Shown here piece after piece: positions 14,949 to 22,791 of a stretch of 64,000 nucleotides of DNA. A program made the translations under genes and the position numbers. The notes beneath the pieces are model-generated. The model did not search any database, was not told where the DNA came from, and worked only from the letters and a program-made list of their open reading frames with translations. Numbering within the stretch: position 1 is the first letter of the stretch; each line of letters begins with the position of its first letter. The DNA comes from a bacterium (GTDB taxonomy: Bacteria; Bacteroidota; Ignavibacteria; SZUA-365): assembly GCA_020444325.1 (NCBI GenBank), contig JAHLLD010000007.1:161287-225286 (forward strand), written 5' to 3'.

Positions 14949-16991
14949 GTGGACAGTGAACAGGTATACATCGAGCGTCCCGACGTCGAACAGCGATTCG
15001 ACGATATCCTCGCACGCAGCAGGGAAAACGGGTTGGAAGTCATCTGGCTGTTTGGAGAAACGGGACAGGGCAAAACGCGTTTTCTGCAGCACTATCTCAA
15101 TCACGTGCGCGAGCACACGCTGGTTTCCTACGCGCAATGCAGCTCTCCGCTCGGGAGCCAATCGACCAATGTTCTCAAGCCGCATCAGCCGCTGAAGGAT
15201 ATCTTCGAAGACCTTCTCGCCAACCAGGCCAACACGCGGCGCAAGCTCAACCTGGTCAAGAACATTTCCCTCACCGTTCTCGCCATCATTCCCATCGTGG
15301 GAGAATTGGCCTACGGCGTGAAGGAAATCCGACGCGATCTTAACGAATTCAAGAACGGCACGCGGGAAGTGGATTTCTCCAATTTCGTGCGTGAGTATTT
15401 CAACGACCTGAAGGCGATCGCAGAAGAATCTCCCGTACTGCTGGTGATCGATGACGTGCAGTGGGTGGACGCCCCGACCATCGAAGCACTGAACCGTTTC
15501 TTTTCTGAAAAAGAGTACCGGGGCGCAAGGATCACGCTCGTGCTCAGTGCCCGCCGCGACGAACTGGAGTCGTCGCCCGAACTGCTATCCCTCTATACGA
15601 AATTCTCGCAGGCGGAGTATGTCTCCGAGGTCACCGTCCCGCCTTTCAGTCCCGAACAGATGCAGGATTTCTATCACGCGCATTTCCCGCGCTGTCCACG
15701 GCAGCCCGACCTCCTTCAGTGGCTGGAACAGAAAACCGGCGGCAACCCCTTTTTCCTGCAGTCCTACATCCAACACCTTCTCGTGGAGAACGTCCTCGAC
15801 GACCGCGGGGTGGTGACGGGTGACCTGCAGTCGTATCGCGGACTCCCGGCCGAGATTCGCCTGGTCACCAACTGGCTGATGAAGTCGCTTAAGGAACACG
15901 ATCTGAATCTCGTGCTGACGGCGTCGGTGCTGGGGTACCAGTTCTCGCTACATGAGCTCATGCACCTGACGCAGCGTCCTTCCCTTGAGCTGATCCGTGT
16001 GCTGCGCCGCGTGCGCACCCTGCATGGCATTGTCGAGCCCGTCGGTTTCCGCCTGGTGAACGGGAAGGAATCCACCGTGTATCGTTTCACACAGCATGCC
16101 ATCCACACCGCACTGTACAACGAACTGACGGCGGAAGAGAAAGAGGCGCTGCATCGCATGACAGCACATTACCTCAACGATCTCCGGCTGTCGCGCGGGG
16201 ACGACCCGGATGTGCAGAATTCCATCGCGTCGGCACTGATGCTGCATTCCCGACTGGGACGTGAGCCGGAGCTCGAGTATCAGTCCATTCTCATGAAGGC
16301 GCAGAACACCGCGGAAGATCTCGACGAGGAGGAAGTGCTCAACCAGCTGCGCTCGCTTTCACCGGCGATCGGCATTCCATTCGAAGAAATCATGCAGACC
16401 TATCGCCAGGCGATGCAGCTTGCACCTCTGCGGACGAAGTTCGCGCATCGCGAGCAGGTCTCGCTAGGGGGACTCGGGGAAGAGCGTGAGGGCGACGGAC
16501 TCGGTGATTTCATGGTCCGCGTGCTGAGCATGATACAGCGCGGCAATACGGCCGAAGCCAACGTCGTTCTGGAAATGCAGCTCACCCGCGCCGAGAGGAA
16601 AGGGCAATCGGTGCATCCCCTCGTACACCTGCTGTACGCGCTTACCTCCCAGATGCTCGGACGAGGTGCCGATCTTTCGGTACGCGCCCTGCACACTGCG
16701 GCGATGAGCACAGCGCATCCCACCTACGCCGCATTTGCGCGTGTGGGACTCGCCATGTTCGAGGCGAAAGACGACATTTCCGTTCTGGAGGCATTAAAGG
16801 AAGCGTCCCAGTATGCGGGACGCCACAGCAGAATAATTCACACCATCGTCGCGTGGATCATCAACACACGCTTCAGTGGCCGCGAAGAATTCGCGGACAT
16901 CCTCTCCCAGCGGAACCTTCCCTCCACCATGCCTGAATCCCTGCAGCAGCATTATCCCCGCACCGCTTCGGTCATACGCAGGGAAGGCTGA
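14949..16991 (+). CDS. STAND/AAA_16-type ATPase with helical C-terminal region
   Basis: 680 residues from GTG 14949, which directly abuts the previous stop. Walker A is GETGQGKT (36-43), Walker B is VLLVIDDVQWVD (163-173), and a conserved LVLSARRDE sensor-like segment and GNPFFLQSY follow, as in the large predicted-ATPase group often found in STAND regulators and adenylate-cyclase/LuxR-type proteins. The segment from about 340 onward is helical and may be TPR-like. There is no recognisable DNA-binding or effector domain, so the partner could be the membrane protein upstream. STAND ATPases act as ligand-triggered switches; that role here is inference. The stop ends at 16991 and touches the convergent ndk gene. 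Confidence 0.75.
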   Translation: MDSEQVYIERPDVEQRFDDILARSRENGLEVIWLFGETGQGKTRFLQHYLNHVREHTLVSYAQCSSPLGSQSTNVLKPHQPLKDIFEDLLANQANTRRKLNLVKNISLTVLAIIPIVGELAYGVKEIRRDLNEFKNGTREVDFSNFVREYFNDLKAIAEESPVLLVIDDVQWVDAPTIEALNRFFSEKEYRGARITLVLSARRDELESSPELLSLYTKFSQAEYVSEVTVPPFSPEQMQDFYHAHFPRCPRQPDLLQWLEQKTGGNPFFLQSYIQHLLVENVLDDRGVVTGDLQSYRGLPAEIRLVTNWLMKSLKEHDLNLVLTASVLGYQFSLHELMHLTQRPSLELIRVLRRVRTLHGIVEPVGFRLVNGKESTVYRFTQHAIHTALYNELTAEEKEALHRMTAHYLNDLRLSRGDDPDVQNSIASALMLHSRLGREPELEYQSILMKAQNTAEDLDEEEVLNQLRSLSPAIGIPFEEIMQTYRQAMQLAPLRTKFAHREQVSLGGLGEEREGDGLGDFMVRVLSMIQRGNTAEANVVLEMQLTRAERKGQSVHPLVHLLYALTSQMLGRGADLSVRALHTAAMSTAHPTYAAFARVGLAMFEAKDDISVLEALKEASQYAGRHSRIIHTIVAWIINTRFSGREEFADILSQRNLPSTMPESLQQHYPRTASVIRREG

Positions 16992-17408
16992 TCAGGCCAT
17001 CAGCTCTGTTCCGGTAAAAAAGTAATTCACTTCAAATGACGCCGTATCGACGGCATCGGATCCGTGGACGACATTGCGTTCGATGCTGGTCGCCATATCC
17101 CTGCGAATCGTACCGGGATCGGCCTTCTCCGGATTGGTCGCACCCATGAGCGAGCGCCAGCGCTTGATGGCATCCACTCCTTCCAGCGTCATCAGCACGA
17201 CGGGACCCGAGGTCATGAATTCCATCAGGGAACCGAAAAACGGTTTGTCGCGATGGACGTAATAAAAGCCCTCCGCTTTCGTCTGCGTCATATGCTCCAT
17301 ACGCATTCCAACGATGCGCAGTCCTTCCTGCTCGATCCGTTTGACAACTTCTCCCACGAGTCCGGCTGCGACACCGTCGGGCTTCACAATTGCAAGCGTT
17401 CTCTGCAT
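16992..17408 (-). CDS. ndk: nucleoside diphosphate kinase
   Basis: 138 residues from ATG 17408 with GAGGAAC upstream. The enzyme transfers the gamma phosphate of NTPs to NDPs through a phosphohistidine. Visible hallmarks are the N-terminal RTLAIVKPDGV, the nucleotide-site residues RSLMGATNPEKADPGTIR, and the active-site histidine in RNVVHGSD (H115). Length and order are standard. Its stop codon touches the stop codon of the ATPase on the other strand with no spacer, so any terminator must lie inside one of the coding regions. Confidence 0.97.
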   Translation of the reverse strand: MQRTLAIVKPDGVAAGLVGEVVKRIEQEGLRIVGMRMEHMTQTKAEGFYYVHRDKPFFGSLMEFMTSGPVVLMTLEGVDAIKRWRSLMGATNPEKADPGTIRRDMATSIERNVVHGSDAVDTASFEVNYFFTGTELMA

Positions 17409-17449
17409 ACGTTCCTCATCTGAAAATATGTAATGATGATAACCGTCCG

Positions 17450-17965
17450 TTATTTGCGTGCGCCATGGAGAAAGCCGCGGTACAGCATGGCGTTTTGAAT
17501 GGAAATGAAGGCGTCGCTGTCTACGCCATCGACCAGCTTCTGAAATTCACGCAGGCGGCTGCGCTTGATCATCGATGTGATGATGGCCATACCGCCTGTT
17601 CCACCCTCACCGGGAATGATGGTGACACCGAAAAGATTCTGACGGAGCACATCGGCAATCTGGTCCGTCCTGTGTTTCGAGATCACGTATATCTGGTGGA
17701 AACCGATGGCGAGTTTCTGTTCGAGCAGAATGCCGAACAGCGTGCCCGTTGCGAATCCGCCGGCGTACCCGGCGATATTCCAGGGATTGTCGAGATGCGC
17801 GAACACTTCCTTGATCGCGATAACCCAGATCAGGGACTCGAACACCCCGATAATCGGCGCAAGGACCTTCTTCCCCTGCACGGTAAACAGGGTACGAAGT
17901 GTGCCGAGCGATACGTCACAAATGCGCAGTCCGAAAATGACGAGTGCGTTGATGAGCAGTTCCAT
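17450..17965 (-). CDS. UPF0316/DUF2179 membrane protein
   Basis: 171 residues. Three hydrophobic helices occupy the first 95 residues (LINALVIFGLRICDVSLGTL, IIGVFESLIWVIAIKEVF, YAGGFATGTLFGILLEQ), and the rest is a soluble DUF2179-type domain (VTIIPGEGGTGGMAIITSMI and a conserved DAFISIQ near the end), which matches the UPF0316 (YebE-like) family. The family function is unknown, though the DUF2179 domain resembles ligand-binding ferredoxin-like folds. It is 42 bp upstream of ndk on the same strand and probably co-transcribed. Confidence 0.85.
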   Translation of the reverse strand: MELLINALVIFGLRICDVSLGTLRTLFTVQGKKVLAPIIGVFESLIWVIAIKEVFAHLDNPWNIAGYAGGFATGTLFGILLEQKLAIGFHQIYVISKHRTDQIADVLRQNLFGVTIIPGEGGTGGMAIITSMIKRSRLREFQKLVDGVDSDAFISIQNAMLYRGFLHGARK

Positions 17966-18145
17966 GAGTGCCGTGCTTTACAGGTTGCACAAAACTACAG
18001 TCTGCAAATTACACAACGTCTCTCAGAGCACAAACACAGGGACAGACCTTCTCGCCGCCTTTTCGGTCGGAACGATTTTCCGTGGCTCTCCGTTTTTCCT
18101 GCATACGAAATGAAGCAATTGAACAACGAAATAGAGGAGGAATCC

Positions 18146-18883
18146 ATGTCCGCCAATCGCAGAGATTTCATGAAAACCGGAGCTGCGGCGCTCGGCGCCA
18201 CACTGCTCACCCCGTATGCCGGGTTCTCTTCACCCATTGAGCGCAACGGTGCCCCGCTCTTTTCGCTCGCCACGGATGCATCCGGCGACTACATCCTTCC
18301 GATGCTTCCATATGCCTACAACGCACTGGAGCCGTATATCGACGAGCAGACCATGCGCCTTCATCACGACATTCACCACAACGGCTACGTGAAGGGCCTG
18401 AACAGCACACTCCGCGCAATGAAGGCCGCACGTGAAAGCGGCGACTACGATCTGATTGATCGCCTCGCGCAGAAGGCGGCATTTCATGGTTCAGGACACA
18501 TCCTGCATACGATTTTCTGGCTAAACATGATCAGCGCCGACAAAAGCGGTCAGCCCTCGGGGATGCTCAAAACACAGCTCGAAAAAGATTTCGGCGGCGT
18601 TGCCCCGTTCATCAAACAATTCACCACCACCGCGAAAAAAGTTGAGGGCTCAGGCTGGGGCATCCTGGCCTGGGAACCGCTCGGACGACGCCTGATTGTT
18701 CTGCAGGCCGAAAAGCATCAGAACCTCACGCAGTGGGGAGCCATCCCTCTGCTCGTCATCGATGTATGGGAGCACGCCTATTACCTCAAATACCAGAACA
18801 AGCGCGGCGACTACGTTGACAACTTCATGAAAATCGTCAACTGGGAAAACGTCGCCCAGCGCCTCGAACGCGCAATGGGTTGA
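18146..18883 (+). CDS. exported Fe/Mn superoxide dismutase with Tat signal
   Basis: 245 residues from ATG 18146, preceded by a strong GAGGAGG ribosome site. The N terminus carries a twin-arginine signal (SANRRDFMKTG, then a hydrophobic AAALGATLL stretch), so the enzyme should be exported folded with its metal. The metal ligands line up with Fe/Mn SODs: H73 (RLHHDIHH), H121 (ILHTIFW), D206 and H210 (DVWEHAYYL). The mature length, about 200 residues, is standard. Iron or manganese preference cannot be told from the sequence. The protein would remove superoxide in the periplasm or at the surface. It is divergent from the UPF0316 gene. Confidence 0.95.
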   Translation: MSANRRDFMKTGAAALGATLLTPYAGFSSPIERNGAPLFSLATDASGDYILPMLPYAYNALEPYIDEQTMRLHHDIHHNGYVKGLNSTLRAMKAARESGDYDLIDRLAQKAAFHGSGHILHTIFWLNMISADKSGQPSGMLKTQLEKDFGGVAPFIKQFTTTAKKVEGSGWGILAWEPLGRRLIVLQAEKHQNLTQWGAIPLLVIDVWEHAYYLKYQNKRGDYVDNFMKIVNWENVAQRLERAMG

Positions 18884-18940
18884 TGCTTCGCGTCGTTTTT
18901 TCCGCTGACGCGGAGTTCTTGCCCCATTGGGGCGTTCTTT

Positions 18941-19080
18941 GCGCTGACGCGCAGGTGTTTGCGCTGACGCGCAGGCGTTTGCGCTTACGCGCAGGCGTTT
19001 GCGCTGGCGCGTAGGTGTTTGCGCTTACGCGCAGGTGTTTGCGCTGGCGCGCAGGTGTTTGCGCTGACGCGCAGGTGTTT
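18941..19080. repeat. tandem array of a 20-bp unit, seven copies
   Basis: Seven contiguous copies of a 20-bp unit, consensus GCGCTGACGCGCAGGTGTTT, with a few substitutions (GCTTACG, GCTGGCG, CAGGCG). One decayed copy may precede it. The unit is related to a stretch of the dispersed element at 1530-1585, so the array looks like a slippage expansion. There are no spacers, so it is not CRISPR. It lies between the stop of the SOD gene and the stop of the symporter gene. Confidence 0.85.
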
Positions 19081-19158
19081 GCTGAATACGGCCCGCGCAG
19101 CGGGACAACTACTGCGCGAAGCGCAAAGAACGCTCCTCGACAGCGGAGTAAAAACTTC

Positions 19159-20646
19159 TCACCGGGGGGTGAAGACTTTTTCGGTACTGGAGACGATCAT
19201 GGTGGCAGTGGCGTCGGAGGTGACGTTGGTGATGGTGCGGCACATATCGAGGATGCGATCGACACCGAGGATGAGGGCGATGCCGGTTTCCGGGATACCG
19301 ACGGAGCGCAGCACGATGATGAGCATGATGATGCCGACGCCGGGCACCGGGGCGGTGCCGATGGAAGCCAGGGTAGCGGTAAGCACAACGGTAAGCTGCT
19401 GGGTGAGGGAAAGGTCCATGCCGAATACCTGGGCGATGAATACCGCGGCCACGCCCTGGTAAAGTGCCGTGCCGTCCATGTTGATGGTCGCGCCAAGAGG
19501 CAGAACGAAGCTGGTGACGGATTTGGGCGCGCCGACGTTTTCACAGCACTCCATGGTCACGGGCAGCGTCGCGGCCGAACTGCTGGTGGTGAACGCCACG
19601 AGCTGGGCGGGACGCAGTTCACGCAGGAAGCGTCCGAGCGGGACATCACGCGCAAGCAGCTTCAGCAGCAGCGGGTACACGATGAAGGTCTGCACCGCCA
19701 GTCCGCCGACCACCGCCACGATATACCAGAGCAGTGTCTGCAGGATGCCGAATCCGAATTCCGCGATAGTCGCCGCAATGAGCGCAAACACGGCATACGG
19801 GGCGATGAGCATGACGAAATCAACCATTTTAATCATGGCATCGCTGATGGCATCGAAGAAGCCGATGACACGCTCCGCCTTTTCCCTGTCGATAAAGAGC
19901 AGAGTAATGCCCAGCAGCAGGGCGAAAAAAATGATCTGAAGCATCTCCGCGCTGGCGAGTGCATGCACGACATTTTTAGGGACGAGTTTAACGATGTAGT
20001 CCAGCAGGTCTACCGAAATATTCTGTTCAATCTTGGTGACCGCGTCCTCCTGATAGGCAGCCATGAGGCGGTCACGGGCCATACTGTCCATTTGCGCCCC
20101 GGGACGAAGGACATTCCCGAACGCGAGTCCGATACTGATGGCGAGCGCCGTGGTGACCAGGTAGTACGCGATGGTCTTCCCGCCAATGCGCGCCATTTTT
20201 GTAACGTCATGCAGGCTGGAAACGCCCACGAGCAGTGAGGCGAATACGAGGGGGATGGCGATCATCATGAGCAGGCGAATGAAAATGTCTCCAAGCGGCT
20301 TGATGACCGTGGCGATGGTCTGCTCCTTGCGCATGGACAGCACCTTCTCGTATACACGGACACGCTCCCCTTTCCTTACGATGACATCGACATCACCTTT
20401 CTTCTTCATCTGGTGAAAAAGGTGCAGAATTTCCGCCTGGTCCCCTGCTGCAAGCCGGTGTTCGGTTCCCCCCTGCGAAAGCGTGCATTCATCCCAGTCC
20501 TGCATTTCCACTTCACGAGGTGCGCCATCCGACGTGAATTCGAGGATCAGAAGATGCTGGTTCACGGCAAATATCAGACCGAACACGGCCCCGAGAATCA
20601 GTCCCAGGAGAATCTGAATATGCAATGGGAGTTTGGGAATGCGCAT
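19159..20646 (-). CDS. dicarboxylate/amino acid:cation symporter (DAACS, GltP/DctA family)
   Basis: 495 residues from ATG 20646. Family hallmarks include TSSSAATLPVTMECCENVG (re-entrant serine-rich loop), LPLGATINMDGTALYQG (the NMDGT sodium/substrate site) and the C-terminal GVDRILDMCRTITNVTSD (aspartate and arginine/threonine of the transport site). It would import dicarboxylates or acidic amino acids with Na+ or H+. Odd feature: an insertion of about 80 mostly polar residues lies between the first and second helices (about 36-115), containing EVEMQDWDECTLSQGG; it should face outside. The gene is 65 bp after amrS on the same strand. Confidence 0.95.
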   Translation of the reverse strand: MRIPKLPLHIQILLGLILGAVFGLIFAVNQHLLILEFTSDGAPREVEMQDWDECTLSQGGTEHRLAAGDQAEILHLFHQMKKKGDVDVIVRKGERVRVYEKVLSMRKEQTIATVIKPLGDIFIRLLMMIAIPLVFASLLVGVSSLHDVTKMARIGGKTIAYYLVTTALAISIGLAFGNVLRPGAQMDSMARDRLMAAYQEDAVTKIEQNISVDLLDYIVKLVPKNVVHALASAEMLQIIFFALLLGITLLFIDREKAERVIGFFDAISDAMIKMVDFVMLIAPYAVFALIAATIAEFGFGILQTLLWYIVAVVGGLAVQTFIVYPLLLKLLARDVPLGRFLRELRPAQLVAFTTSSSAATLPVTMECCENVGAPKSVTSFVLPLGATINMDGTALYQGVAAVFIAQVFGMDLSLTQQLTVVLTATLASIGTAPVPGVGIIMLIIVLRSVGIPETGIALILGVDRILDMCRTITNVTSDATATMIVSSTEKVFTPR

Positions 20647-20711
20647 GCGCCTCTGGAAACTGTGATCGCGTATCCAGAAGATAGAAGAAAGTGGTGGGAA
20701 GAGAAAGCGTG

Positions 20712-21773
20712 CTACAACGGTTTCCGCCGCGCGCCCCATGTGCCCGGAACGGCGTCGAAGCGACCCGCGCATCGCGTGCCGCAGCTGCTGCACTGTCCCT
20801 GTTGATCCAGACCCCAGTGCGTGAGCGCATAGCGGTCGCGTCCAATCAGCACTTCACCGCATGCCTGACAGTAGGTCTTTCCCCCTTCCGGATCATAGAC
20901 ATTGCCCGTGTACACATGCTGCAGTCCGTTGCGCTTCCCATGCGCACGTGCGCGGTGCAGGGTATCGACAGGGGTGGAAGCGACGTCGCGCATCTTCCAG
21001 TCCGGGTGAAAGGCGGTAAAATGCAGGGGCACGGCGGGACCGAGTTCCCGGGCGATCCACTGCGTCATGGCATCGAGCTCGGCATCGCTGTCGTTCTCCC
21101 CGGGGATGAGCAGCGTGGTGATTTCCAGCCAGACATCCGTCTCGAGTGCGATATAGCGCAGCGTGTCGAGTACGGGTTCGAGGCGCGCACTGCAAAGTGA
21201 ATGGTAGAAAGAATCGGAAAAGCCCTTCAGATCCACATTCGCTGCATGCATATGCTGATAGAATTCCTGCCGCGGCACATCGCAGACATATCCCGCCGTC
21301 ACCGCCACCGAATACACATCCCGCTCGGCACAGGCGATGGCGGTGTCAATGGCATACTCATGAAATATCACCGGATCGTTGTAGGTATAGGCGACGCTGC
21401 GGCAGCCTTCACGCTGTGCAGACGCAGCAATAGCCTCAGGCGTGGCCTGGTCGGCGAGACGCGACATCTGGCGGGATTTGCTGATATCCCAGTTCTGGCA
21501 GAAACGGCAGGTGAGGTTGCAGCCCGCCGTCCCGAACGAAAGGACCGCACTGCCCGGGTAGAAATGGTTCAGAGGCTTCTTCTCGATCGGATCGACGCAG
21601 AAACCGCTCGATCGTCCCCAGGTGGTGAGGACGATCGAAGCATTCTCGTTCATGCGCACGTAGCACAGACCGCGCTGTCCTTCACGCAGCACACAGGCGC
21701 GTGGACAAAGGTCGCATTGAATGCGACCATCGTCCGTCGCGTGCCAGTATTTCGTCGGTGTATTCGCTGTCAG
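20712..21773 (-). CDS. amrS: AmmeMemoRadiSam system radical SAM enzyme
   Basis: 353 residues if translated from the CTG at 21773, which overlaps the upstream TGA (CTGA). In-frame, this start restores the N-terminal family segment KYWHATDDGRIQCDLCPRAC, whose cysteines are characteristic of AmrS; no ATG, GTG or TTG precedes it in that frame nearby, whereas the first GTG downstream (21692) would lose those cysteines. The cluster motif is AGCNLTCRFCQNW (CxxxCxxC). The C-terminal CQACGEVLIGRD and CSSCGTRC knuckles are also typical. AmrS enzymes are usually partnered with AMMECR1 and Memo; neither partner is in this window. The reaction is not established. Confidence 0.85.
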   Translation of the reverse strand: MTANTPTKYWHATDDGRIQCDLCPRACVLREGQRGLCYVRMNENASIVLTTWGRSSGFCVDPIEKKPLNHFYPGSAVLSFGTAGCNLTCRFCQNWDISKSRQMSRLADQATPEAIAASAQREGCRSVAYTYNDPVIFHEYAIDTAIACAERDVYSVAVTAGYVCDVPRQEFYQHMHAANVDLKGFSDSFYHSLCSARLEPVLDTLRYIALETDVWLEITTLLIPGENDSDAELDAMTQWIARELGPAVPLHFTAFHPDWKMRDVASTPVDTLHRARAHGKRNGLQHVYTGNVYDPEGGKTYCQACGEVLIGRDRYALTHWGLDQQGQCSSCGTRCAGRFDAVPGTWGARRKPL

Positions 21774-22627
21774 TCCTCTTCGTAAGACATTACCATACTG
21801 GCATCGAGCAAACCGTCGGCGACGATATCCTGTCCGCCATGCGCCGACTCGCCGCCCATGTCACCCTTGAGGGTAAAATTCAGCGGCCATAGTGATTCGA
21901 CGTATGTCAGGACGGTACCCTTGAGCTTCAGGTTCATATCCATCATGCCTGCGTTCGCGCTGATATCGACAACGATATCAAAGGTGGCGGTTTCCCCGAG
22001 GTCGGCCTCGCCAACTTCCCGCAACAGGAGATAGGCAGACCGAATCTCCGCACCCTTGCGGACAACATTGGTACCCAGAGCCTGAAGAAAACTGTCATCG
22101 AGATTGGCGGTGTCACCGACAGACATCGTTCTGCCGTCAAGCATGCGCACAAATCCGCTCGCCCGCTCCGGAAGCACTTCATCAAGGATGAACGAGCTTT
22201 CCTCATCCGTCACCTCGCTGCCATCCTTCAAACTCAGCAGCCAGGGATTGTCTTTGCCGTTCTCCATATCCGGATTCGCTTCCACGATGAACACCTTGTC
22301 CGCATCATCGAGCTTCACGTTTTTGGGTTTACGCCGCATCATGCTCTGTTCATAATCATATCCTTCCGTCAGGACGAGCTCCGCTTTGTTGAAACGGTGC
22401 GCACCTTCCTCCAGTATGGTGAACTGACTTTTCACCCTGGTCTCTTTTGACATGGTCATTCCCTCCGTGCTGCCGCCGACAGAGAAAATGATATCCGCTT
22501 TGAAATCCTTCTGTGTTGAGATTTTCATCCCTTCCGGGAAAGAGGCTCTGCTGAAACTCACCGTCTGTGCGGACAGCAGACCGCTGCTGAAAAGCAACAT
22601 GAGGGCGAACATGGAAACACGATGCAT
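21770..22627 (-). CDS. uncharacterised exported protein
   Basis: 285 residues from ATG 22627 (GGAG upstream). There is a clear signal peptide (MHRVSMFALMLLFSSGLLSA, then QTVSF). The mature part is polar and beta-rich by eye, with no cysteine pairs, metal motifs or catalytic signatures that I recognise. Its stop overlaps the proposed CTG start of amrS, which implies translational coupling of the two genes. Function unknown. Confidence 0.75.
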   Translation of the reverse strand: MHRVSMFALMLLFSSGLLSAQTVSFSRASFPEGMKISTQKDFKADIIFSVGGSTEGMTMSKETRVKSQFTILEEGAHRFNKAELVLTEGYDYEQSMMRRKPKNVKLDDADKVFIVEANPDMENGKDNPWLLSLKDGSEVTDEESSFILDEVLPERASGFVRMLDGRTMSVGDTANLDDSFLQALGTNVVRKGAEIRSAYLLLREVGEADLGETATFDIVVDISANAGMMDMNLKLKGTVLTYVESLWPLNFTLKGDMGGESAHGGQDIVADGLLDASMVMSYEED

Positions 22628-22791
22628 GGGAACTCCGGGAAGATTGATGGAAAGTGAAAAGATAGGTATTGGACAGAACTGCTTCAATGAAGAAATGCGC
22701 AGCAGTCTGAATTGGACTCTCACGGAGCCACTTCCTATATTTTACAGATCACTCCCGCACAGGGTCAATCATTCGTCTGATGAGGAGTCCC

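Noticed and set aside
18941..19080. CRISPR array
   Set aside because: The units are directly contiguous with a 20-bp period and have no unique spacers, and no cas gene is nearby.
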